Assembly: GCA_025352845.1 (NCBI GenBank)
Contig: JANXSC010000276.1
Span: 1-20,976 of the forward strand
DNA length: 20,976 bases
Direction: 5' to 3'
DNA from: Opitutaceae bacterium
Lineage (GTDB): Bacteria > Verrucomicrobiota > Verrucomicrobiia > Opitutales > Opitutaceae
Shown here: in pieces, positions 7,556-14,345 of the stretch
Layout of the letters: every line of letters begins with the position of its first letter
Numbering within the stretch: the stretch's first letter is position 1
Made by a program: the position numbers and the translations under genes
The notes under the pieces: model-generated
What the model saw: the letters and a program-made list of their open reading frames with translations, nothing else
What the model was told of the DNA's origin: nothing
Database searches by the model: none

Positions 7556-7739
7556 AACCACAGAGGCACGGAGAAAACCATTCTGTCACTCTGAGCGCAG
7601 CGAAGAATCCAGCAGGAGAGACGAAGCTCTCACGCGCCAAAAATATCCAACTGGATTCTTCGCTGCGCTCAGAATGACACGCATGGGGCGGGCTGGATCG
7701 TCTCCCTGTTTTTCTCCGTGCCTCTGTGTCTCCGTGGTT
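7556..7739. repeat. Outer palindromic repeat (ACCACAGAGGCACGGAGAAA arms) in lysC-thrC spacer
   Basis: The left arm AACCACAGAGGCACGGAGAA (from 7556) and the right arm TTTTTCTCCGTGCCTCTGTG...CCGTGGTT (to 7739) are reverse complements with a small insertion in the right arm. It is the same family as the repeat at 1451-1520. Here the two arms are about 130 bases apart because a second, unrelated palindrome lies between them. The arms reach to within 8 bases of both the lysC stop and the thrC start. Confidence 0.8.
7580..7680. repeat. Inner palindromic repeat (GTCAyTCTGAGCGCAGCGAA arms), nested
   Basis: The left arm starting GTCACTCTGAGCGCAGCGAA (7585-7610) and the complement of the right arm (7653-7678) agree at 25 of 26 bases. 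The arm type GTCATTCTGAGCGcAGCGAAGAATC is, to my knowledge, a widely dispersed bacterial intergenic repeat. The loop is about 42 bases. It sits wholly inside the outer repeat, which suggests one repeat inserted into the other. Confidence 0.8.
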
Positions 7740-7747
7740 CAAATCAA

Positions 7748-8962
7748 TCAGAGTTTATCCAACTGAAAAGCCTTGTGCGCGGCGCGCGCGGCGTCGTCGG
7801 CCTTGTCCTTCGCGATCACGACGGAGATTTTGATCTCGGAGGTGCTGATGAGCTCGAGGTTGATGCCGGCGTCGGCGAGCGCGGTGAAGAGCGTGGAGGC
7901 CACGCCGCTGTGCGTCCTCATGCCGACGCCGACGACGGAGAGTTTCGCGATCTTGTCGTCGAGGGTCACACTACCGCCGGTTTCCTTGAGCACGGGGGCG
8001 AGCGCCTTCTCGGCCTTGAGGGTCTCGGTCTGCGGGACGGTGAACGTGAGGTTGGCCACGCCGTCGCGGCCGACGTTCTGCACGATCATGTCCACGTTGA
8101 TGTTTGCGTCGGCGAGCGCGCGGAAGACTTTCGCGGCGGTGCCGGGTTTGTCCGCGATGTTGCTCACGACGACCTTGGCCTGGTCCTTGTCGACGGCGAC
8201 GCCGCGGACCACGACGTTTTCCATGTAGACGACTTCTTGTTTCACGATGGTTCCTGGGTTGGTGTTGAAAGAGGAGCGGACTTCGAAAACCACGCCGTAT
8301 TTCGCGGCAAACTCGACGGAGCGCGTCTGCATGACCTTCGAGCCGAGCGAGGCCAGCTCGAGCATCTCATCGTAGCTGATCTCGTGGATTTTTTTCGCGT
8401 CCTTCACGACGCGCGGATCGGCGGTGTAAACGCCGTCAACATCGGTGTAGATCTCGCACTTGTCGGCCTTGATGGCGGCGGCGAGCGCGATGGCGGTGAG
8501 GTCGGAGCCGCCGCGGCCGAGCGTGGTGATCTGTCCCTCGTCGTTGATGCCCTGGAAGCCGGCGACGATGATCACCTTGCCGGCCTGAAGATCTTTTTCG
8601 AGGGGCTTGGCGTCGATCGTTTTGATCTTCGCCTTGGTGTGGACCTTGTCGGTGAAGATGCCGGCCTGCGCGCCGGTGTAGCTCACCGCCTCGACGCCGA
8701 TCGCGTGCAGCGCCATCGCCGTGAGCGCGATCGTCTCCTGCTCGCCGATGGCGAGAAGCTGGTCGAGCTCGCGCTCGCTCGGCAGCGCCGTGATGGCTTT
8801 GGCGCGCGCGATGAGCTCGTTGGTTACGCCGGCGCGGGCGGAGACGACGACCACGAGTTCGTGGCCAGCGTCGCGGACCGCCTTGATGCGGTTCGCGACA
8901 TTTTTGATGCGATCGACGTCACCGACGGAGGTGCCGCCATATTTTTGGACGATGCGGGCCAT
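7748..8962 (-). CDS. lysC: Aspartate kinase (monofunctional, two ACT domains)
   Basis: 404 residues from ATG 8962. Phosphorylates aspartate, the first step toward lysine, threonine, methionine and diaminopimelate. The start is chosen because VQKYGGTSVG must lie near the N-terminus; the frame upstream of it is unlike the family. Kinase domain: K7-Y-G-G-T-S, TTLGRGGSDLTA (residues 147-158), TDVDGVYTADPR (173-184). Two ACT domains occupy roughly 263-325 and 340-404 (VVVSNIADKPGTAAKVF; LSVVGVGMRTHSGVASTLF) and would bind lysine and/or threonine for feedback inhibition. The length and domain order match the Bacillus/Corynebacterium lysC class, where an internal start makes a separate regulatory beta subunit; M247 (ATG at 8224) is at the equivalent place. 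The gene follows hom by 147 bases and precedes thrC. Confidence 0.95.
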   Translation of the reverse strand: MARIVQKYGGTSVGDVDRIKNVANRIKAVRDAGHELVVVVSARAGVTNELIARAKAITALPSERELDQLLAIGEQETIALTAMALHAIGVEAVSYTGAQAGIFTDKVHTKAKIKTIDAKPLEKDLQAGKVIIVAGFQGINDEGQITTLGRGGSDLTAIALAAAIKADKCEIYTDVDGVYTADPRVVKDAKKIHEISYDEMLELASLGSKVMQTRSVEFAAKYGVVFEVRSSFNTNPGTIVKQEVVYMENVVVRGVAVDKDQAKVVVSNIADKPGTAAKVFRALADANINVDMIVQNVGRDGVANLTFTVPQTETLKAEKALAPVLKETGGSVTLDDKIAKLSVVGVGMRTHSGVASTLFTALADAGINLELISTSEIKISVVIAKDKADDAARAAHKAFQLDKL

Positions 8963-8993
8963 TGTTGAAATTAGGTTGTCATCGCGAGTCCGA

Positions 8994-9063
8994 GGTAGGG
9001 CAGTTCTGTGACCTGCCCTTTCACGCATCGAGTGTTCGAGGGCGGGTCAAAGACCCGCCCTAC
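8994..9063. repeat. Double-hairpin repeat (GTAGGGC...GCCCTAC) in hom-lysC spacer
   Basis: Two hairpins are set in one inverted frame. The first is GGGCAG/CTGCCC around 8998-9018. The second is the perfect GGGCGGGTC-AAA-GACCCGCCC at 9040-9060. The outer ends GTAGGG and CCCTAC close the element. It resembles the 60-bp GTAGCGCGG family in its ends and design but not in sequence. It lies upstream of lysC on the transcribed - strand and could form a stable RNA structure between hom and lysC. Confidence 0.75.
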
Positions 9064-9109
9064 CCCGGACAATGCACGCGCCTTGTGAATCGAAAAATTC
9101 ATCGAATGT

Positions 9110-10432
9110 TTAGCGTTCGAAATCCCCGATGCGCAGCAGCACCGGCTCGTCGAGCACGGCGGCGAGGGCCTTGAGTTGTTTCAGCGTGGCGCCGATCGCG
9201 CGCTCGTTGCTCTCGTGCGTCGTGAGCACGAGGGAAGCGGCGCCGGGCTGATCGGCGGGGCCTTGGATGACGCTCGCGATGCTGACTTTTTGTTTCGCCA
9301 TCACGGAGGCCACGCGTGCGAGCACACCGGGCTGGTCTTTGACCGTGAGACGGAGGTAGTAGCGTGAGCGGATGTTTTGCGGCGGGGCGAGACGGCAGGT
9401 CACGCGCGGGGCCGACGTGATTTCGCCGAGCAGATGGCCGCCCTTGCCATGACGGAGAAGCGAGGCGGCGTCGGCGATGTCGCTGATGACGGCGCTCGCC
9501 GTCGCATCCTGACCGGCGCCACGACCGGAATAGAACGTGGTGCCGACGACATCGCCGGTGACCGAAATGGCGTTAAACACGCCGCTGACATTGGCCACGA
9601 CGTTGCCCTCGGGCAGCAGCGTCGGGTGGACGCGAACGCAGAGTTCGTTCTTAGCGAAATCGCGCGTGATGACGGCGAGCAGTTTAATGCCGAAGCCGAG
9701 CGTCGCGGCGGTTTTGAAATCGGCCGGCGTGATGCGCGAGATGCCCTCGACGATCATCTGGTCGGTCTTCACCCAGACGCCGTGCGCGAGCCATGCGAGC
9801 ACGCTGGCCTTGTGCGCGGTGTCCCAGCCATCGACGTCGAGCGACTCGTCGGCCTCGGCGTAGCCCAGCCGTTTCGCCTCGGCGAGGACGGCGGCGTAGG
9901 GCGCGTCGTTCTCCTCCATCTGCGTGTGGATGTAGTTACACGTGCCGTTAAGGATGCCGTAGATTCGCGGGAAACGATTCGCGACGAGCCCCTCGCGCAG
10001 TGCCTTGATGATCGGGATGCCACCGGCGACGGACGCCTCGAAAAAGAAATGGCCGCCATTCTTCTGCGCAGTCGCGATGATCTCGGAGCCGTGCTCGCAA
10101 ATAAGCGCCTTGTTGGCGGAGACGACGACGGCGCCGCGCTTGAGCGCCGCGAGTGTGACCTCGCGCGCCAGCGTCGTGCCGCCCATCAGCTCGCACACGA
10201 TGTGAATCGACGGATCGCGCGCGATTGCGAGCGGATCGGTGGTCAGTGCGCGCGCGGGGATTTTGACGTCGCGCTTTTTTTTGAGATTGCGGACGGACGC
10301 GCGGGCGAGGTTGAGCCTGACGCCGAGGCGCGTCTCGAGGTCGGCGCGGTGGGCCGAGAGGTGTTTCCACACGCCCTGCCCGACGGTGCCGAAGCCGCAG
10401 AGACCGATGTTGAGAGTGAGAGGAGCGCTCAT
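9110..10432 (-). CDS. hom: Homoserine dehydrogenase with C-terminal ACT domain
   Basis: 440 residues. Reduces aspartate semialdehyde to homoserine with NAD(P)H. Residues 9-20 (IGLCGFGTVGQG) form the dinucleotide-binding loop; VVSANKALI follows at 103-111 with K108. The catalytic core has ILNGTCNYIHTQM (160-172), ADESLDVDGWDTAHK with D204 and K208, the expected proton-shuttle lysine, and FYSGRGAGQDATASAV. An ACT domain at about 358-430 (YYLRLTVKDQPGVLARVASV) points to allosteric control, usually by threonine. Length matches the monofunctional bacterial enzyme. It lies between plsY and lysC, each junction carrying a palindromic repeat. Confidence 0.96.
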   Translation of the reverse strand: MSAPLTLNIGLCGFGTVGQGVWKHLSAHRADLETRLGVRLNLARASVRNLKKKRDVKIPARALTTDPLAIARDPSIHIVCELMGGTTLAREVTLAALKRGAVVVSANKALICEHGSEIIATAQKNGGHFFFEASVAGGIPIIKALREGLVANRFPRIYGILNGTCNYIHTQMEENDAPYAAVLAEAKRLGYAEADESLDVDGWDTAHKASVLAWLAHGVWVKTDQMIVEGISRITPADFKTAATLGFGIKLLAVITRDFAKNELCVRVHPTLLPEGNVVANVSGVFNAISVTGDVVGTTFYSGRGAGQDATASAVISDIADAASLLRHGKGGHLLGEITSAPRVTCRLAPPQNIRSRYYLRLTVKDQPGVLARVASVMAKQKVSIASVIQGPADQPGAASLVLTTHESNERAIGATLKQLKALAAVLDEPVLLRIGDFER

Positions 10433-10443
10433 GATTGGAATGA

Positions 10444-10507
10444 GTAGCGCGGAGCTTTAGCCCGCGCTCGGGAGCTTTTTCAGACGCGGGCTGAAGCACC
10501 GCGCTAC
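10444..10507. repeat. ~60-bp GTAGCGCGG...CCGCGCTAC palindromic repeat, copy 2
   Basis: The left arm GTAGCGCGGAGCTTTAGCCC (plus GCG) and the complement of the right arm agree at 21 of 23 bases around an 18-base centre. It fills most of the plsY-hom spacer and ends 11 bases before the hom start codon, so it is in the hom 5' leader. It belongs to the same family as 3697-3755 and 11240-11301. Confidence 0.85.
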
Positions 10508-10530
10508 GGCAGAAGGTCCGAACGGAAGAG

Positions 10531-11199
10531 TCATGACGACGGCTCCTTTCTTTTCTGCCCGACCTTGGACTCGGTGCCGGCGAGAAGGCGCGAGATGTTG
10601 GCGCGATGGCGCAGAATAACGAATAGCCCGATGACGGCGGAGACGCTGACGAGGAGTGTCGATTGCTTGAGCACGACCGCAGCGATGGGCAGCGCGACGG
10701 CACTGAGAATCGACGCCAGTGAAACGTAGCGCGTGAGCGCGAGCGTCGCGAGCCAAACGCCAAAGGCGATCAACATGCCGAGCGGAAAGAGCACCGTGAA
10801 ACCGCCGGCGCCGGTCGCGACGCTTTTGCCGCCACGAAATTTGGTGAAGCAGGAGAAGCTGTGGCCAAGGATGGAAGCCGTGAGGCCCGAAACGGCTAAC
10901 GAAATCGCCCAGAGTTCCGTGTTCGCTCTTCCAACATCACTGGCGAGAACATCGCTACGCTGAGAATTCCATACCCAAACCATCGGCCAACCGGTCGCCA
11001 ACACCCCCTTCACCGCGTCGAGAAACAAAACCAAATTCCCCGGCCCACTCCCCAGCACACGACGCACATTCGTCGCGCCGGGGCTCTTGCTGCCGGCCTC
11101 GAAGATGTTCACGCCTTTCGCGCGCGCGACGAGATACCCGAACGGCAGTGAGCCGAGCAGGTATCCGACGACGGCGGCGATGAGGAGCGGGACGAGCAT
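10531..11199 (-). CDS. plsY: Acyl-phosphate:glycerol-3-phosphate acyltransferase
   Basis: 222 residues from ATG 11199. Inner-membrane enzyme that makes lysophosphatidic acid from acyl-phosphate and glycerol-3-phosphate, the first step of phospholipid synthesis in most bacteria. The start is set by MLVPLLIAAVVGYLLGSLPFGYL, the standard first helix; the open frame upstream runs into a dispersed repeat. Family motifs: GSLPFGYL, then AGSKSPGATNVRRVLG in place of the common GSGNIGATN; ILGHSFSCFTKFRGGKSVAT in place of FKGGKGVAT; LTRYVSLASI for the third motif. Several hydrophobic helices fit a polytopic protein. A longer than usual loop (about residues 70-92, WPMVWVWNSQRSD...) follows the second helix. 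It ends 98 bases before hom. Its place between serA and hom looks incidental. Confidence 0.92.
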   Translation of the reverse strand: MLVPLLIAAVVGYLLGSLPFGYLVARAKGVNIFEAGSKSPGATNVRRVLGSGPGNLVLFLDAVKGVLATGWPMVWVWNSQRSDVLASDVGRANTELWAISLAVSGLTASILGHSFSCFTKFRGGKSVATGAGGFTVLFPLGMLIAFGVWLATLALTRYVSLASILSAVALPIAAVVLKQSTLLVSVSAVIGLFVILRHRANISRLLAGTESKVGQKRKEPSS

Positions 11200-11239
11200 C
11201 GGCACGACGAACCGTTCAGATTTCGGACCCCGGCAAGCC

Positions 11240-11301
11240 GTAGCACGGGCAGCCTGCCCGTGCTGGTTTCCCGAAAAGCGCGGGCAGGCTGCCAGCGCTA
11301 C
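11240..11301. repeat. ~60-bp GTAGCACGG...GCGCTAC palindromic repeat, copy 3
   Basis: The left arm GTAGCACGGGCAGCCTGCCC and the complement of the right arm (GTAGCGCTGGCAGCCTGCCC) agree at most positions. An internal GCACGGGCAG/CTGCCCGTGC hairpin is also present in the left half. It lies between the serA stop and the plsY start and adds an in-frame, non-homologous extension to the plsY frame. Same family as copies 1 and 2. Confidence 0.82.
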
Positions 11302-11316
11302 GCCATTCACGCGCGT

Positions 11317-12906
11317 TCATAGCTGCACGAACTTCGCCATCTTGATTGCGGCGTGGCCTTTGATTTCCGCGCGGGCGGCCTCGCTGGGCTCGGTATCGAC
11401 GCGCACGACCATGTAGGCGGTGCCGCCGGGCGTGAGGCGCGAGAGCGACATGTCGGCGATGTTGACCTTGTCCTTGCCGAGGAGCGTGCCGATGGCGCCG
11501 ACCATGCCGGGCTGGTCCACATTTTCCAAGACGAGCAGCTTACCCTCGGCGGCGACTTCGACCTCGCGGCTGTTGATGCTCACGATACGCGGCTGGTTGC
11601 CCTTGCCGATGAGCGTGCCGGCGGCGGAATAGGTTTTCCCGTCGGGCGCGATGGCCTCGACCGAGATGAGTTCGCTGTAGCCGGAATCATCGGTCGATTT
11701 CACGACCTCGGCGCGGATGCCGAGGCGCTCGATGAGGACGGGGGCGTTCACGAAATTCACTTCCTCGCCGCTGATGCGGCGCAGGTAGCCGCGCTCGATG
11801 GAGCGTGTGACGGCGTTGGCGTCGAGGTCCACGAGCTTGCCGAAATACGTGATACGGAGCTGCGCGATCTGCGCCGGCGCGATCTGCTGGACGAGCGTGC
11901 CGAGCTTGGCGCCGAGGTCGAGATACGGCCCGAGAATCTTGAGCGCGGCGGCGTCGATGGAGGGGACGTTCACGGCGTTGCGGATCACGCCGCGGTTGAG
12001 CACGTCGGCGATCTGCTCGGCGATTTCAATGCCGACGGATTCCTGCGCCTCGGCAGTCGAGGCCCCGAGATGCGGCGTGAGGGTGACGCCGGGGAGCGAG
12101 CGCAGTTCACTGTCCTTCGCGAGCGGCTCATCCTCGAATACATCGAGGCCGGCGGCGGCGACCTGGCCGCTCTTGAGCGCGGCGATGAGCGCGGCTTCCT
12201 TGATGATGCCGCCGCGCGCGCAGTTGAAGATGCGGACGCCCTTCTTGCACTTCTCGAACGCCGCCTCGTCGATCATGTAGTGCGTGTCGTCGGTCATCGG
12301 CATGTGAACCGTGATGTAGTCCGACTGCTTGAGCAGTTCGTCGAGCGAGACGCCCTCGACCTGCATGGCCTTGGCGCGGCTCGGCGCGAGATACGGATCG
12401 TAGGCGAGCACGCGCATCCCAAAAGCCTGCGCGCGCTTCGCGACTTCGCCGCCGATGCGGCCGAGGCCGACGATGCCGAGGGTTTTCTTGAAAAGCTCGA
12501 TGCCCGAGAAACTCTTCCGGTCCCACTCGCCCTTCTTCATCGAGGCGGCGGCCTGCGGCACGGGGCGCGCGCCGCAGAGAATGTGGGTGAACGTCAGCTC
12601 GGCGGTCGCGATAGTGTTGCCCGCCGGCGTGTTCATCACGACCACGCCGTGATTCGTGGCGGCCTCGACATCGACATTGTCCACGCCGACACCGGCGCGG
12701 CCAACGACCTTGAGGAGCGGCGCGGCCTTGAAGACCTCGGCCGTGATCTTCGTTTCCGAGCGCACGGCGATGGCATGCACGTCCTTTACCAGCTCCAGCA
12801 CCTTCTCCGGCGAGGAGCCATAAGCCTCGATGACTTCAATGCCCGGCTGCTGGCGCAGGTAGGCGACTCCCTTGGGTGAGATCTTGTCGGCAACGAGGAC
12901 TTTCAT
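11317..12906 (-). CDS. serA: D-3-phosphoglycerate dehydrogenase (long form)
   Basis: 529 residues from ATG 12906. Oxidises 3-phosphoglycerate with NAD to start serine synthesis. MKVLVADKISPKGVAYL is the normal N-terminus, and GGAAGA lies about 10 bases ahead. The Rossmann motif GLGRIG is at 147-152. Catalytic residues by family comparison are R231 (NCARGG), E260 (DVFEDEP) and H279 (LTPHLGAST). Residues about 315-450 form the intervening ASB domain of the long class. The C-terminal ACT domain (about 455-529, LLVLENVDQPGMVGAIGTLL) is the likely serine-sensing part. It is the first gene of the - strand run leading to thrC and diverges from the efflux operon across a 221-base spacer. Confidence 0.96.
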   Translation of the reverse strand: MKVLVADKISPKGVAYLRQQPGIEVIEAYGSSPEKVLELVKDVHAIAVRSETKITAEVFKAAPLLKVVGRAGVGVDNVDVEAATNHGVVVMNTPAGNTIATAELTFTHILCGARPVPQAAASMKKGEWDRKSFSGIELFKKTLGIVGLGRIGGEVAKRAQAFGMRVLAYDPYLAPSRAKAMQVEGVSLDELLKQSDYITVHMPMTDDTHYMIDEAAFEKCKKGVRIFNCARGGIIKEAALIAALKSGQVAAAGLDVFEDEPLAKDSELRSLPGVTLTPHLGASTAEAQESVGIEIAEQIADVLNRGVIRNAVNVPSIDAAALKILGPYLDLGAKLGTLVQQIAPAQIAQLRITYFGKLVDLDANAVTRSIERGYLRRISGEEVNFVNAPVLIERLGIRAEVVKSTDDSGYSELISVEAIAPDGKTYSAAGTLIGKGNQPRIVSINSREVEVAAEGKLLVLENVDQPGMVGAIGTLLGKDKVNIADMSLSRLTPGGTAYMVVRVDTEPSEAARAEIKGHAAIKMAKFVQL

Positions 12907-13049
12907 CGGAAAAATTCTTCCAAGGGAAATCTCCGCGCGCCGGGCTAGCAAGGAAAAGGTTGCTTAAGACGGGATGCCCGCCCGTTTCCACGCAATATTC
13001 GCAGGTCCGGAACTGCTTTTCCCATCTTGCCGCGTCTCGCTCGCCGACT

Positions 13050-13080
13050 TTGACATTCACCGCCGCAGTGGCCCAAATAA
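13050..13080 (+). promoter_or_regulatory. Candidate promoter for the efflux operon
   Basis: A perfect -35 hexamer TTGACA (13050-13055) is followed after 19 bases by AAATAA (13075-13080), about 50 bases before the adaptor start. The -10 match and spacing are weak. The 221-base spacer between serA and the adaptor gene must hold promoters for both directions; no operator palindrome stands out. Confidence 0.3.
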
Positions 13081-13127
13081 ATACCCACACCGTTCCAGTG
13101 AGACCCTTTCCGACTGCTTTCCTCTCC

Positions 13128-14345
13128 ATGATTTCGATTCCGTTTCCGCTACGCCTAGCCCCAAGTCTCCTCGCCGTTGGGCTCGCCCTTCTCCTAGCCG
13201 GTTGTGGCGAAAAACCGGCCACGCCCTCTCCCGGGGGCGGGGCCAAGGGCGGCAAAGGCGGTCCCGCCGCGCCCGTCCTCGCCGGGACCGCGCAACGGGT
13301 CGTCGTCCCACTCGTGCTCGAGGCCATCGGCGCGGTGGAGCCGATGCGCGCGACCGCGGTCCGCGCACAGGTCACCGGCAGTCTTTTCAAAATTGCAATT
13401 CAGGAGGGACAGGACGTGCAGCAGGGCGACCTGTTGTTCGAAATCGATCCACGGCCGTTTCAAAATGCCGTTCGCACCACGGAGGCCGATCTCGCGAAGG
13501 CCAGGCTGCAGCTGGAGACGGCACGCGGGCAGGTCGCACGCTACAAGTCCCTCACCGCCGATCAGATGGTGTCCAAGGAGCAGTTCGAAAAAATCTCCGA
13601 CACCGCGCGCACGCTCGAAGCCGAAGTCTTGGGCGGCGAGTCGCGCCTCGCCCTGGCCAAGCTCCAGCTCGAATACTGCTCGATCCGCGCGCCGCTTTCC
13701 GGTCGCACCGGCAACCTCAACATCCGCGAGGGCGATCTCATTCGCGCCAATGAGGCGGGCGCGCCGCTCGTCACCATCAACCAGCTCAACCCGATCTACG
13801 TGACGTTTAATGTGCCGCAGCAATACCTCGCGCCGCTCACGCGCTATCGCGCCTCGGGCATGCTCAAGGTCCGCGTCGTCCCGCCCGGCACCGACGAAAA
13901 ACCCGAGGAGGGCGAGCTCACCTTCATGGACAACACGGTCGATAGCTCGACCGGCACGCTGAAACTCAAGGGCACGTTTCCCAATACCAGCCATCGCCTG
14001 TGGCCCGCACAGTTTGCCACCGTCACCCTCACCCTCGCCTCCCCCGAGGTGCTCGCGGTGCCGGCGAGCGCGATTCAGACGTCGCAGGCCGGGCAGCACG
14101 TTTACGTCATTCGGGCCGACAAGACCGCCGAGCTGCGCCCCGTCATCATCGAGCGCATGTATGAGGGGCTCGCTGTCATCAGCAAGGGCCTGACCGAGGG
14201 CGAAACGATCGTGACCGACGGACAACTGCGCGTCATCCCAAACAAGCCCGTCGACGTCAAAGATCCCGCCGGCACCGCCCCGAAATCCGGCAAGGGCGGC
14301 GAGGGCAAGGCCAAGAAAAAAGATCAGGAGAAGAAGGCGCCATGA
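13128..14345 (+). CDS. RND efflux periplasmic adaptor (membrane fusion) lipoprotein
   Basis: 405 residues. Links an inner-membrane RND pump to an outer-membrane channel in tripartite drug or toxic-compound efflux. The signal sequence ends in a lipobox LLAG-C with Cys26, so the mature protein should be lipid-anchored. A Gly/Lys-rich linker follows (PSPGGGAKGGKGG). The lipoyl half-motif GQDVQQGDLLFEIDPRPF, a helical hairpin (ADLAKARLQLETARGQVARYKSL...), the second lipoyl half YCSIRAPLSGRTGNLNIREGDLI and the beta-barrel PIYVTFNVPQQYL appear in MdtA/AcrA order. A Lys-rich tail (GKAKKKDQEKKAP) closes it. The stop overlaps the pump start (ATGA). The substrate cannot be read from sequence. Confidence 0.93.
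   Translation: MISIPFPLRLAPSLLAVGLALLLAGCGEKPATPSPGGGAKGGKGGPAAPVLAGTAQRVVVPLVLEAIGAVEPMRATAVRAQVTGSLFKIAIQEGQDVQQGDLLFEIDPRPFQNAVRTTEADLAKARLQLETARGQVARYKSLTADQMVSKEQFEKISDTARTLEAEVLGGESRLALAKLQLEYCSIRAPLSGRTGNLNIREGDLIRANEAGAPLVTINQLNPIYVTFNVPQQYLAPLTRYRASGMLKVRVVPPGTDEKPEEGELTFMDNTVDSSTGTLKLKGTFPNTSHRLWPAQFATVTLTLASPEVLAVPASAIQTSQAGQHVYVIRADKTAELRPVIIERMYEGLAVISKGLTEGETIVTDGQLRVIPNKPVDVKDPAGTAPKSGKGGEGKAKKKDQEKKAP

Noticed and set aside
6288..7766. Long + strand open frame opposite thrC
   Set aside because: Shadow of thrC; translation has no recognisable motif and runs through the intergenic repeats.
11353..12879. Long + strand open frame opposite serA
   Set aside because: Same effect: Asp/Glu/Gly/Arg-rich translation with no domain signal; serA is unambiguous.
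13050..13080. Possible operator or riboswitch in the serA/efflux spacer
   Set aside because: No inverted repeat or known aptamer pattern seen; only a weak promoter could be supported.
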